Assembly (NCBI GenBank): GCA_037975125.1
Contig: CM075860.1
Location: 42,937,470-43,001,469 of the forward strand
Source: Latrodectus hesperus
Lineage: Eukaryota; Arthropoda; Arachnida; Araneae; Theridiidae
Reading direction: 5' to 3'
Length of the DNA stretch: 64,000 bases
Position numbers and translations under genes: made by a program. Below the pieces are notes generated by a model. The model had not been told where the DNA came from and did no database searches. It worked only from the letters and a program-made list of their open reading frames with translations. Every line of letters starts with the position of its first letter. Position 1 is the first letter of the stretch. Positions 22,923 to 37,600 of this stretch are shown piece after piece.

Positions 22923-25900
22923 ATGGCTCCAACAGCAGCAAATCAGGTAAAAATATATTATTTTTATGAATTACATTCTTTATTCTCTTAAATACTGTCT
23001 TTATAATATTACGGATTTTCTTTTAATATTACGATTCTGAATTTTATTTTATGAGAATTAAAGTCTATTCGCCTCCAAAAAAGAATATTATTGAAATTAT
23101 CTTATAAATATATATTAATATATATCTGATTTTTGAACTTAAGTAAACTGATATCGTAAAATTTCTGGACATTGCTAGATGCAACAATATGTTATTATTC
23201 ATTTGACAATTATTTTATAAGTCTGATTAGATAATTTGATTTCGTGTAACACAAAAATGTAGTTTCTATATTAATTCACTAGCTATTTGTGAATTACTTG
23301 TAACATGTATTAAAACTCATGGGGCACAGAAGAATATTATGCTACAATTTGTTGGTTTTTTTCACACACAAATGTTTGTAATATGAAACTAATTTATTGT
23401 GTCATTTTTTATCGCTTGAACTGTCAACAGTCATGGATTTTAGATTTATTTTCTGATAAAATATTAGAAAAATAACTCGATGTTATTTTATTTTGTAATT
23501 GTTTTTATAATATTTCGTTTTCTGGATTCACTGCACCTCAAAATATCCTGAAATTTTATTCATTTTCTACCACTTGCAATTATTTATAAAGTATTTTGGT
23601 GTTGTGTTCAATATTATTTTAATCATCATGATTTATTTTATTACGATTATGAATTATATATCTTTATTTCATTTTCTTTGCATTTATGTATGTTTATCTC
23701 CAAAACAAAAAAAGTTATTTTTCATTTATCTTTATATAATCATATCTAAGTAAATTATTAAATGTGTTACTTCTTCATCAGTTAGAACAAATATGTGTTA
23801 TTGTTTCTAATCCCCCATCTGCTCTAACAGAATCAGATCAGATCAATGAAACTGTTGACATTTATGAAGTCTGATACAAGAAATGGACAGTTGTGGATAT
23901 CATCTCAATCAAGTCCAAGGCAGTCCAAAATGTGCTGAGGACAAATAATACATAATAATTATTAATAGGGCAATGATAAAAATAAATTTGCATTCTATTC
24001 TTCTCTTATCTATGTTTTCATGAATGTTACAATATTGTAGGCAGATTGTAGTAAATATACATAACATAAAAAAAGAGTATTTTTCCATTATATCACTACT
24101 TTTGATCTTAAAAAATAGCATGTTAGAGAAGCAAAAATAATACAATGTAGATATTATGATTTTAATGACTCAAAATTTATTTTAAATCTAATATTTTCCA
24201 ATTGATTTTTTTTTTTTGTTTTGTAAAAATTGACTAAAGAGTAATAAACAATGGTAAACAAGCTAAATGCTAAACAAAGCTTAAAGTAGCTGGCACAAAA
24301 GATTGCTTGATGATCATTTTGTTGGTTAAAAGGAGCATGATGGTTATAAATTGCTGAGGGCAAAAATAGCCAAATACAACAAAATTTCATTTTTTAAAAA
24401 GTTAAATCTTAATATATGCTTATGCTAAGCAGTTTCCACCAGAAATAAAGATTGGCATTTAAACAAGTTTTCTCAGTAAGTGATAATTATTTTGTTTATA
24501 AAATGTTTGCATTATATTTTAGTAGTTTCTAAAAATCTAAACATTTTTAAACAATACATAAAGCATACAAATGGAATATTTTTGATCAGTAATGTACAAT
24601 TTTTTTTCCCGCTACAGCAATTATCATTCAGGGTATAACAGAAAAGTACCCAAAAAAAGTAATAAATCATCCTTAAAATTTAAATTTAAAAAGAATTTCC
24701 AAAATAACTTATTGTCTCTTTAAATCCTTAAAAAAATTGTTCCCTTGAGATTTGCTTTTATTTTAGTGTAATCATAAGAGATCTTCTATACTTACCATAT
24801 TAAGACTGTGGTGGCCTTGTTGATTAGGCATTTGTTTTCATTATCGAAATGTAGACTGTTTAAATCCCAACCCAATTGAAGATCTGTCATGTTCCCTTGT
24901 GATGATTAGGGCAGGTTGAATATGTTATGGTTCCAATTTATCCTCCGTTTGAAATTATGCCTCTTGAGTGGTAGGCCAAGTCTGGAAGTCTTCTGCTTGG
25001 TCCTACTTCTAAATTATGAAGATCCATCCACTTTTAAGGCAACATTGCATAGATAGTAGGAGAGGAGGCCCTAGACTCGCCCATCATCAAGCACCTCATA
25101 ATTTTGAACCAGAGTCAGATGATATGGTCAGACTTGAGCTTGCACCCTCTTCTCCACTTAAATACATAGCGGTGCAGCCAATCCTCAGAATGTACCTATG
25201 GGTTTGCTTAACAGGTTTGGAATACTCGCCCATCACAAGTGCCTTATAATTTTGAATCACACTCTGGTGACGAGGTCACACCTTGCTGGCACCCCTTCCT
25301 CTTCACAATAGCACACCCTCTGTGTGCCCCATCTTATAAGTTACTATCACTTCTGCCCTTTGAAGTGATAATAGGTGGAAATTTTAATAGTAGCCAGTCT
25401 TTAGGAATAAAATGTATAATATATGTTTGCCATATTTATCATTTTCTAACCTTTTTTCCTTGAAGTGAGTGAAACCACAGTTTTTCCACTCAATATTTGT
25501 TTTTATTTTTTCAGTTTGAAGGAGATGCTGCTGTTAAGAGTAAAGTTATAATTTTCAATGGTTCCAAAAATGAAATGTTTACTTTCAGTGAAGGTTATGC
25601 TATCCTTTCTAGACGCCTTAAAATGGAAGGTTTTAAAATATTTAGGTAAGTTTATTTGCTATATTTTAAAGTTATAAATTCTAGCTAATAGAAGTAGGAA
25701 ATATTTTGAATAATTTATATAAATCCTATAGCTTATATGCTGTTTTGTATTAATAATGATTCTGTTTCAATATTTTCAATAATTTAAATAAAATGCAAAT
25801 ATTTTAAAAAAAAAGTATGTTTCTTAAGATTAGATATTTGTCTTTAATTAATAGAAAATATTTTGATTTAGCAATCAAGGTGATATTACTCCAGAACTAC

Positions 25901-28900
25901 TTTCAAAAGCTGGAGTATTTGTTTTACCTGGTCCCCGAGAAAAATTTACCGTAACTGAGGTATGTAATATAAAATTGTGCCTGTATGAATTGTTTTTATG
26001 CTTATTGTTTAAAGTTTTTTACTAAAACTAGTGGCATCTATTTATATTTATATTTTAGAATTTAATTTAATTTAATTTAATGACAATTTATAATTATATT
26101 GTAAACATTTTATTATAGATTATATGATTAAACTTTCTTAATAAATAAAAAAGTGGATTTTATTTATTAATTTCTCTTATATTAAATTCTTAAATGCTTA
26201 TACTAAAGAGATAGTTAGAACTTGAGTTTTATTAAAAATAGAATTTGAAAACTGAAAAGAATGATCTTATTCAAAGATGATGTAAAATCATAAACATTAT
26301 CATTGTTTGGACATTTTCTTGTTAATTTAGTGATTCTTTTAAATTACCTGTAATTTTTGATGTTGTAAGACTATTACTGTATGTTAATCCATAAATTTAA
26401 AGTAACAAATAGTTCTCTGTACTTGAAGTAAAAATTGAAGAATATAATAGCTTTATATTTAAGAAAGTTGTCTATTTCCTAGTCTCACATTATTCAAATT
26501 TGCATCTGGTCCTCCAGCAAAAATAATCATGAGCAAGCATTGATGCATACTCAATAATTATACACTGGTCTAATTTTGTAGAAAACATTTCTTAAATTAT
26601 ATTTTTATCCTGACTGTGTCTTTGTGGTAAGATATTATTGTTTGGCACGTAAAGTCCAAGATTCGATCATTGTCGCTAATTAACAACTAGAAATGGGTAT
26701 TACATCCCTACTTTTTGTATGCACATCTGTTAGGCTGCTTTTGAGTTTTCTGGCTTCTTCCCTTGGGACACATTAATGACTCATTATAAAAGTTTTATCA
26801 GTTAAGCAGATAATATATTTTGAATATTAAAAAATTTGTCTCTGTTAGATTATTCATTATGAAGTCACAGTTATTTATTGTTGATTGTGAAATTGGCAAT
26901 GATAGTATTTAATTAAACTATTAAAATTAGTTAGATAGCAAATTCTTTCATATGTATTATTAACTCAGTTAGAAAAACCCTCTTTTAAATACATATTTTT
27001 TAGTAATATTTTGTGGAAAATTATTACAAAGTTTCTAAAAAATATGTGTTCAAAAAATAATATATGTTAAATTCTAGACAGATATGTGTAATATCTTCCT
27101 CTAAATTTGTTGTATGTAAATGCAAATATATGAAAATTGCTTGTACATTATATATTATTATTGTGATTTCATTTAAAGATTAAAATGCGTTTACTTAAGT
27201 TTTTTTATAGTGTTTTTGTAATTATTTTAGATATTCTTTATTTTGCATAGGAATATGTTAATGGTTCTAATGCACACATTTTCTTATTTATATTAATATT
27301 TCTATCTAACAAATTCATATACTAGTAAGTAAGATGTTTCTTTTATATTAGATATGTATTTAATTCAAATTTTACATTTCTGTAGATCAATCATTTAAGA
27401 GAATACGTTGATAATGGTGGAAGTATTTTTGTTACAATGGGAGAAGGTGGTGAGAAAAGTTTCCAAACTAATATAAATTTTCTTTTAGAAGAACGTGGGA
27501 TTATGATAAATAATGGTAAGTCTTGTTTGATATATCAGAACTTATAGATATTTTTATTTGCTTTAAAGTATAATGCAACTTCACTTAACCAGTGTAATTT
27601 GTTTCATAATCCTACTCGTAATACGAAACATAACTGTTTTGTGGTACAATAATTCACATATAAACAAATGTAAAATACAATAATGCATTCCATGTCACAA
27701 AATGCTATATAATGTTTATTCAAGAAAAGCTTGTTCACATTACAGAGAGTTAATCAACTTCATCTTTTCTTCCACCATAGAATAAACCCACCTAGGATTC
27801 AAATTCTATTTGCAGAAAAAAAAATCAAAATGATTATGATACATACCTTAATGTTTTTAATAGAAAGATGTCCAGTAACTTTTGTTTATGTCAATGCTTC
27901 AAAATTTGGTGAAGATCTGATGCCGCATTAAGTAAATTAATAGTGTGCCTAGCCATTTCCTTATTAGGATGATGCTTTTCAATGTAAGATCCAACAGCAT
28001 CCCATGATTTCAATATTTCACATTTTCTTATTTATATTAATATTTTTATTTTGACAAAAGATTTTTGCTTATCTGTTTCTTCTTCTTCTGACAAACTTTC
28101 CTCCAAAACTTCTTGCTGTGAAGCACAATGCAACTCCATAAGTTCTTTGGTGTTCAGCTCTTGGCTGCGCTCTTTCACAAACTCTTCAATATCACTGTTA
28201 TTCATCTTCAATTTCATGATATGGAATGAAGACACTATTTCATTGACTACAAGATCCACAGGTACTGTCTTAAATTCCTCATTGTGACATTCTAGCGTGC
28301 TATTCAACAAAGATTTTGAGCAGAAGGTAGGATTCTCATCGTAACCCCTTCATACACCTTGTTGATCATTGAGTGAGGAACTATATTGAAGTGATTTTTT
28401 TCCAAAATTCTTAGAGTAAGGTTGAATTCCTCTATCACCTATGTTCAAAATGTGCTTTAAATGAGCTCTTAAATTTAGAAATAATTTGATGGTCCATATT
28501 CTGGAGTATTGTGGTGTTCTTTGGAGGTAGAAATTGGATTTTGACGAACTTTCGTGAGGATCATCTTGTAGACCTGGAGGATGGGCAGTATCATTATCCT
28601 TAACAAGTAAGGCAGGGAGAGGCAAATTCTTTTCAAGCAAATATTTTTTCACAAAAGTACCAAATACTTCCTTGATCACCTCAATAAAAAGGTCACCCTG
28701 CCCTTCCTGTTGGACCCCACATCACATTTAGTCTGCTCTTTTGGATTTTGTATTTATTAAAGGCTTGTAAATTTTCTGAATGGTAAGCAAGCTCTGACTT
28801 AATTTTCAAATCATCACTTTCACTGGCATAAAATAACAATGTGTGATGATCATTCATTGACTTGTTGCCAAGCATTGCATTCTCCTCTGCTGTTATATAT

Positions 28901-31583
28901 GTTTACTTTGGATCTTTTTCTAGAAAAGAACTGTTTCATCACAATTAAAAACCTGCTAATGCAAAACTTCAGTGCATTCTAGATTTGCTATGTTTATATC
29001 TTGTTCTCATTTTTCAATGATTTGTGGTTTCATTCCTACGGTTGTTTTTGCTCTCTTTTCACTGCTTTGTTGCAACTTTTTTTCAGAAAAATTTTTATAA
29101 GGGAAATTTTTATTAAACTTTTCACACAAACAATTACAAATCTGTTTTCTAATTATTTTCTTAATTATTAATTTCTTAATAATATATTTTTATTCATTTA
29201 CATATAACACAATATAAGGCAAGTTTGAAAAAATGCATGTTCACAAGTGACACTATGATGCTATTGGAAAAAGTACTAAACAAACTGATAATCTGGGTAT
29301 TGCTTTCTCTTTGCTGCTCATTATGTGAAATGTCACTTGTTAAATGAGTCTTCCTTTACAATTTATTTTGCTTGTTATGTGAATTACTTATTATGAAAGG
29401 TGCTTGTTAAGCGAGGTTCTGCTGTACTCATAATAAGACTTACTTTCACAAATTTCATGAATATAAAGCTATTCCATAAATATGTATCTATTACAAATTC
29501 TGCAAAACTATAATGAAACTTAATTTTAACTCTTTATCTTAAAATCTTTTAGTTCAAATTATTTTTCTATTATTTAAGTCATCACATTTCTTTTACATTT
29601 TTTTCCCTTAAAAATCTTTGCTATGAATATAAATTTCTATAGTTATTTTTCCCATCTTACACTTACTAATAATTTATAATTATATATGATAGTAGTATGG
29701 TATAAAAATCACTTATATTAAAATATGTCTATGTATTTATTTTATGTCCTAAAAATTTTAAAATATCCAGAAATAAATTTAGAATTTAAATTTTGAAATA
29801 TATAAATTTCAATCTTAACTTTTTCATAGAATAAGAAATTATGTTTTATTTGCAATAGTTTTTTTTAAATATAGCTTAAAAGTTACTGTGAATAAAGTAT
29901 AATTTCTCATGCTTTATATTTTTAAAATATATTGCTTAAAAATTTAATTTGTTTTCGTATAACTTACTCCAAGAGCTTTCATGTGTATTTTACTCCAATT
30001 CTTTTGATAAAAACTAAAATAAAAATCCATTTTTTGAGCTATCTAGAATTTCTATTACACATTATTAATATTCAAATTCTGTTTTATGAGAACTAATGTT
30101 TTTGTCGAATATTTTTTTTGTATTTTTTGTATAAAAAAAGTAGATTGAATTTTTATATTTCTTATTCTTATTAAAATAAAGATAACAATTTTGAAATTTT
30201 TTTCATAGATGCTGTAGTTAGAACAGTCTATCACAAATACCATCATCCTAAAGAAGTAATGATATCAAATGGTGTATTAAACAGATCAATAACTTTAGCT
30301 GCTGGAAAGAGTATTCCCGGCCAAAATCTATCTGAATCAAATAATGCACAGTAAATATTTCCTTCATATATACTAGACTTTATTTATCATTATTCTGAGC
30401 ATTGATTATGAGTCTGTTCTGTGGTTCCAAAGAAATCTTTCCTTCCACAAAAGAATCAGAAAAATATTTTAACTATACTAATTATTACTTGGTAAAAGAT
30501 AAATTAGAATGTTCTAATGTAGTGATACTAATGTTTTTCCAGAGCATTATCTTTTCTTTATCCTTATGGAGCTACTTTGAATGTTGCTAAACCAGCGGTT
30601 GCAGTACTATCAACTGGAAGTGTATCTTTTCCTCTTAATCGTCCTGTCTGTGCCTTTTATCAACATCCTGTAAGCTTCTGGTGTATATTTTATTTTGCAT
30701 AATTATTAAAAAAAGCTATGGTACATTTAAAAGCAATTTACACATTTTAACTTCCTTTGAAGTGATTAAAAATATACCATTCTTTGTGAAAATTATAACC
30801 TATCATTTACAGTTTATTATGTAAAATTTAATGGCAATCTGAATTTATGTAAAAATAAATGTACATTTGGTTTTTTTTTATTTTTGTAATTTCAAAATAA
30901 ATAATTGTATTTATTAAAAATTTTAGCAAATTGAGTTTTTGGATATCAGTAGAAAATCTGAATTTTCAGAGAGTCTTTTATTTTTCAACTAAAATAGCAT
31001 AATTTGAATAAAAAACAGTTTATTTTCCATAAAATTTCAAATAGTTTAGTTATTCAAAGTGATTGGTTATTTTATCATATTCTTCTTATATTGTTTTTAT
31101 TGATTTTTTCAATATCCCAAAGTTATACACTCTTATTTTTTAAAGTTTTGTAAATACACCAATATGTTCCTTTATATTATTGAATAAATAAAAATTGTTA
31201 TAATTTTAAAATATGTTTTTAATGAAATTTTTGCTACTATTTTACCATTACTTTGTTAATACTCAAATATTGCATATCACAATGTCAATAATTATAACAA
31301 TACTTGTTCATATCACAATAGCTTCACAGAATCCAGTTTTAAATAATTTTTTATAAAACAGTTGTGCTTTTTCTGTATTCAAAATAAACTTTCTGCATTA
31401 TAAATGGAGATTTTTAAGTTGATGATTTTTTAACATGTTTGTATAAAAATTAATTATATTTTTAATAATTTATTAATTTTAATCATATTTCAGTTTCCTC
31501 ACAGTCAAAAAATGTAAGATTTTTGCAGAAATTTTAAGATGAATTTAATGTTTTCTCATGTATAACTAATTTTAATTATATCT

Positions 31584-31665
<82 letters not shown>

Positions 31666-34600
31666 TAGATTAACATGTGTTAGTTTATGGTACATTGGTA
31701 CATTTACTTGTACTTTTATTTTACTAGATTACAGTTAATGAATTTGCTATATTCTTTATTTTAGGCTTCTAGCGGAAAAATTGTAGTTTTGGGTTCAACA
31801 CACATGTTCTGTGATACATATATTGACAATGAAGAAAATGTGAAAATAGTTGTAAGATTTCTTATAAATTAACTGTTACATATATTTTACAATTAATTTC
31901 CATTTAAATTATTTGACTTTTCACAGATAAATATTTAGTTTAATTTTTTAAGTGACTATTATTTGCTTATAATTTGAGCAAATAATAGTAACTTATTTTT
32001 GAGAATTTTTATCTTACATTTATGTGATCTAAAATTTTCATGGGTGCACAAGACTTTGTTAATATACATGTCAAAAATTATTGTAATTCAATGATGCAAA
32101 AAATTTCTGTCAATATTTTTAATCAAAGCAATTTTAGGGTGTGTAAATTTTACTAAATTTAATAAATTATTTAGTAGAAATTAAAATGTCTTTATGATTT
32201 AACAATCCATTCAACATTTTTAAATTTTTATTAGACCTGTTTTTTTATTTACATTAATTATAAAATAACTTATTCTTTCAGTTTCGTTTTAGTTTATATA
32301 TACATTTTATCCTTTCAGAGATTTCTTATTTTGTGATAAATTTTCATCCAATTTTATGTGAATAGAAATATTTTTATTGGATTCATTTTAAAATGAAAAA
32401 AAAAATTATGATCTTGCTTTTTATTCACTTGGCACCATTGATTTTTGTTTTATAATTTTGAATTTGTAATACATTCATTTATTTTATATCTTTTTCTCCT
32501 GAATCATTATTATTTCATTGGTAAAATTCATATGAAGTCATTTATGAAGAGAAATATAAACTGAATTATTGTTAATTTTGTTTTATTTTTTATAAATTGC
32601 AAAACAAATTGTACAAAATTTAAAATGTGCAAAAGTTATAAACTTAGTAATGAATAAAATCTAATTTAACAATCTATTTGTGCATCCTTTTTAAATTTTA
32701 ATATTTAGTCATCATAACTCCTTTTCTGTAATGTATTTAAGCTGGTAATAAAAAACAAGTGGTTATATTAAATAGATGTTCCGTTTTGATTTTTCTCAGA
32801 ATCTTATTACTTTTAGCATTTGTAAACTGTTCCTTGTAAAAATAATTCTTAATTTTTGCTAAGTTGTTAAAAAATGATTAATATTCTGGATTTCAGTTTA
32901 ACTGTTCATGAATTCAATTTTTACCTCAAATGTGAATGTTCATAACAGTTATAAAATAATAAAAACTAAAAATAGTCTCCCCCCCTTTATTTGACCTGGA
33001 AGTCTGTTATCTTTCATTTATACATATTTCTTAAATTCATAAATTACTACTAATTAAGTTGGACCAATGTTTTATGAACAAAACATAATTATTTGCTGCA
33101 AGCAATGCAAAATGCTGGGAGCAATTTTTAACTCTTGTATAACAGCAATGCTTATATTTCTCCTCCAAAATCTGAATCTTAGATTGATTTTCTATTCTTA
33201 AAAATTTTTTATGACCTTTGTATAGCAATTATTTAAAAATGTGTTATGAGATGTTATCAAATGTTACAAAAGCCTCCCATTGCAAAACATATTTTTTGTA
33301 TTATATGCCTCAATAAAAAATACTAGATTTAACAAGTATTATTTGGCTATTTCTAAAAAGTATTTGTTAATTTCACAAACAGAGTAACTTTCTTTTTAAT
33401 AATATTTATTTGTTTATTCTTATTATCTTTTAATTTTCTGCATTTGATCCCCCCTTGGGCCATCTGTTTGCCAATGGCCATACCATGATGAAAATACCGG
33501 TACTCTTCCCATTACCGAAGTCAAGTTTCCATATTTTACGTTATAGTAATACAGTTATTTATAATTATTATATAAATATATATTATACAAATATTGATAA
33601 TTTCAAAAGATATATACTGTTTTATTTTTATATTCTTACTTCCAATTTATATTAATATCAGAACACAAAACATTCATGGTAGAACAATTAACGCCTAGAT
33701 AAAATGATCCCACAGTACAGTAATATTTTTAAAATGCTTCTTCAAATGTCACTTCAAAGGAAAATAAAATAAACAAAACCTTTGCACTTAGTTCTTTCTG
33801 TAAATGTGTAAACTAATTATTAAAATAATGAAAAGAAAGTAAACCATGTTCTTGTTATTATTAAAAATGTAAAGAGAAGAAAATGTATCTGTCATTCAAA
33901 AGAAAACATGTATGTCAGAGGAAATAATATACTCATTTGTTTGTAAGAAAGTGAAAAAATGCAAAGAAAATTATATCATAGGGCTTTTAAGGATTAATTA
34001 TTTGTATGTTAAAATTATTAAGGATTAATTATTTGTATATCAATTAAAAAGTACTGTAGAATTTATTTTCAAATATGTCACTTTTAAATTACTAAAATTT
34101 TTAAAATTTTATGTTGAAAAATATTTTTTGGAAGTTATGAAATTTAATATTTAATATATAATGTAAAACAAGCGTATATGTTTGAAACTAGGTTTTAAAT
34201 CTTTTTAATATTGTTTTTTTATGGAGTGTATGTCATAAATATTTCATTATGTATATACAGCTAAAATAATCAGATGAATGGTTTGTGATTTTAAGATGTT
34301 TCACGTAATTTTATTTTCTTATAAATATAAAAATTTTTGTTGCAGTTCTAAAATGTATTGTTATTTTATTTTTAATTAAATCAGCTAATTCATGATAATG
34401 AATTTCAAATTTCATAATTTCCTTCATAGCCTGTAATAAATAGTTTGTATATACATAAAATAAAAGTTCTCTGTTACATCATTTTTAAAAGTACCAAGGT
34501 ATGCCTGCGCTGATTTCTTGTAGATTTCAATACCTTAATTTAGCTGTCTATTTTTGTCCTACAATCCATTTATAAATTTTCTAAGCAAACTGTTTGTGAA

Positions 34601-37600
34601 ATTTTTTACTATTTAAAATTATTTTCTATGCATTTAATAAGTTTTAATGAATAAATTTTTAAAAACCGTCTATTTGAGACCATTTTGATTCTTATAATTT
34701 TTTAATGGAATAATAGTTATTTAACTTTTATTTAACTTGTGATTGTGGTTCTCTTTTCATTATTATAAAATTATATTTGTTATTATTGTCTAGAATAAAA
34801 ATTTTTGGTAAAATTTAAAATGTCCTATAAGATTTAGTTCTCTTAGATGTTTTAACTTTTTATCATTAATAATAAAAATAGGAAACGTTTGCCTTGCATT
34901 TCAGTTTCACTATCATTTAAGCATATTTTGCAAATAATTTTGAGGTTGTTTCAAGATATACTTAATTTCTTTCAATTTATTCATTCTGTTTAATCATCTA
35001 TTTTCATGAATATTTTTGTATTTCATAATAATGCATTTAAATTTGAATATTGAGAATATATACATTTTTCTAATTATAAAATAAACTTATTTCTATTTTT
35101 GTACATTTTTTCAGAATGTTATCTTTAACCATTTGACAACTACTGGTGTACAATTAAATGCTATAGATGCAGATGACCCTGAGGTATAATTTTTTTTAAT
35201 TTAATGATAAAAAATTTAGTTTTGGTTTAGATTTGTTGACATATTCTTCAAACATATTAAATACATGGATTAAAAAGCAGTTTTCACAAAAAAGTGTGTA
35301 GTAGTTTATAAATTGAAGAAATCGCTTAGAACTTATTAGATTTTATAATATATATTAGGCTTTCCTTCTTTTTTCTATTTGGATTGTAAAGTTAATTCTC
35401 TATAATCATATTTGATTTATTGCCACATGATTAATATACTCATTATTATTTCACACAAGGAAAAATTCAGTTATATTAATAACAGTAATGTTTTATAACG
35501 TGCATTTAATTTGCTGAAATGATACACTATTTTTATTTGAATATCCTGGTACCAAGTTTGTTAAATTGTTTCCATTAAACTTGTTTATGAATTTTCAAAT
35601 CATGATTTTTCTGTTTAATTCTCAAATATGCATTCAAATATGATATGATTTAATTTAGTTCTGATATATGGAATGACTCAAAATTACACATTTTGATTTA
35701 TTTCTATATGAATAAATACTGTCTAACTTTAATAAAAATGACTAATACATACATTAGAAATATTTAAAGAAATTTTTAAAATCTTATTGCTATGAAGAAT
35801 ATACTTAACTTGTGTATTATTGTTTTTCTTTTTTTAGGTATCAGATTATCATATGATTCCTTCAATATCAAAACTTTCTGAGCACACCTTTTCATGTTTG
35901 CAAGAATGTGATGAAATTCCTAGTGATCCATCTGTATTGTACCGCAGCAGTTTATTTCAGTTTGATAATAAAGTTCTACCTAAAGTTCTAAAGTTAGTAA
36001 AATATTTTACAGTTTAATGTATAATTTTTTACAATAAACTCATTATGATGCTAAATAATAACTTTTAATATTAATCATTCTTCTGTAAATTCATAATTTA
36101 ACAGCTTTTTCATTTCATTGTATTTATTTAATAGGTTTTTTTAATGATTAATATTTAATTTATAGCACATGAATTATATATTTTAAAATCTGAAGTTTAT
36201 ATTGACCATATAAGTCTTATTTACATGTTATACCAATATATATATATAATATTTAGAGAGACAGATGAGAAATCATGACAGAGAAAGGAAGAAATGCAAA
36301 TTATTTAGCTGGTCTTGTAGCTTGAGATTCAGAGCTCTGGTTTTCAATTCAGAAATTTCTGAATTTGATTTATTTTAATATCAACCATGGCTGTTTGTAA
36401 TGTTTTAGAATCCAGTTTAAATTGAACATTTATAATAAATTAACCTCATGTGTAAAAGTTACAATAGAAGCATTAACTGAACTAATTTTTTTAAAAAACA
36501 AAATAGATTTGGTTTCTCTCATTTTATTTATTTATTTTGTCAATATTATGGAATAAGAAGATTAAACTTGCTAATTCATATGGTATTAATAATGTGTGCC
36601 CGTTTTTAATATATTTCAATAATTTTTAGTTTTGAAAAAAAGTTTTGGCATGGAAAATAACCAGTGAACTTTTTTGTGTTCATAGCAATCACTTCTCAGA
36701 AGATTGAAAAAAAGAACTCAAATCATAAAACATTCTAGTTAGATATTTTAGAAATAATCCAATAATTCTAAAAGCACAGTTTCTCTTAACTTCCTTAAAT
36801 TTAACTGTATATAATAAAAGAATACTGAATTTTATAAAAATTCAGTCATTGTACTTATAATTGTAGCTTTTAAATAACATATTTGTTTATTGAATTCAAA
36901 CGATATAATATATAGTATACTATATATAAACTATAATATTTTTTCATCAATACCGTATATAATTTTGTTAATATATGTTTGAAATATGATTTGCAAATTT
37001 ATAAGACTAAAATTTCCATTATTTTAGCTTTCAATTTTTTAGCGATTCTGTAATTATGTGCGAAGTAAAAAATAAAATGAACATTAATGTCATAAGTGCG
37101 TTATGTCAGGAAAAAAATTGCCCAAAAAAGATAAGATTTATTAAAATAGAGAAAAAATATTTTAAGTTATATGTAAAGATTAATTATATAAGTTTAGAGT
37201 TTGTATGATAGTACATAATACTTCATAAATTTCCTCTGAAAATTTTAATAAAACTGCTTATTCTGTCTTTATTAGGTGATCATAAGCATTAAACAAAGCT
37301 AAAATGTAATGCATTACATTTATTTGACTACCAACATTAATTTGAATTCTAGCAAATGAAATTCTATTGAAGTAATTAAGATTCAATCGCTAAATCGATT
37401 ATTTATATGAAAACTAAAATATTCATTTTATTTCTTTCTGGAGGAAAAATTTTTAATGTAGTAAAGTGTAACATATAATAGTTAATTTTTCACAGCAGTC
37501 ATTTTCAAAGTATCTATATAACTATTAAAATATTTTTACAACATATTAGGAAAAATCTGAAATTGATTACAGTAGATGATTTCTCTATTTTTGGAAAAAT

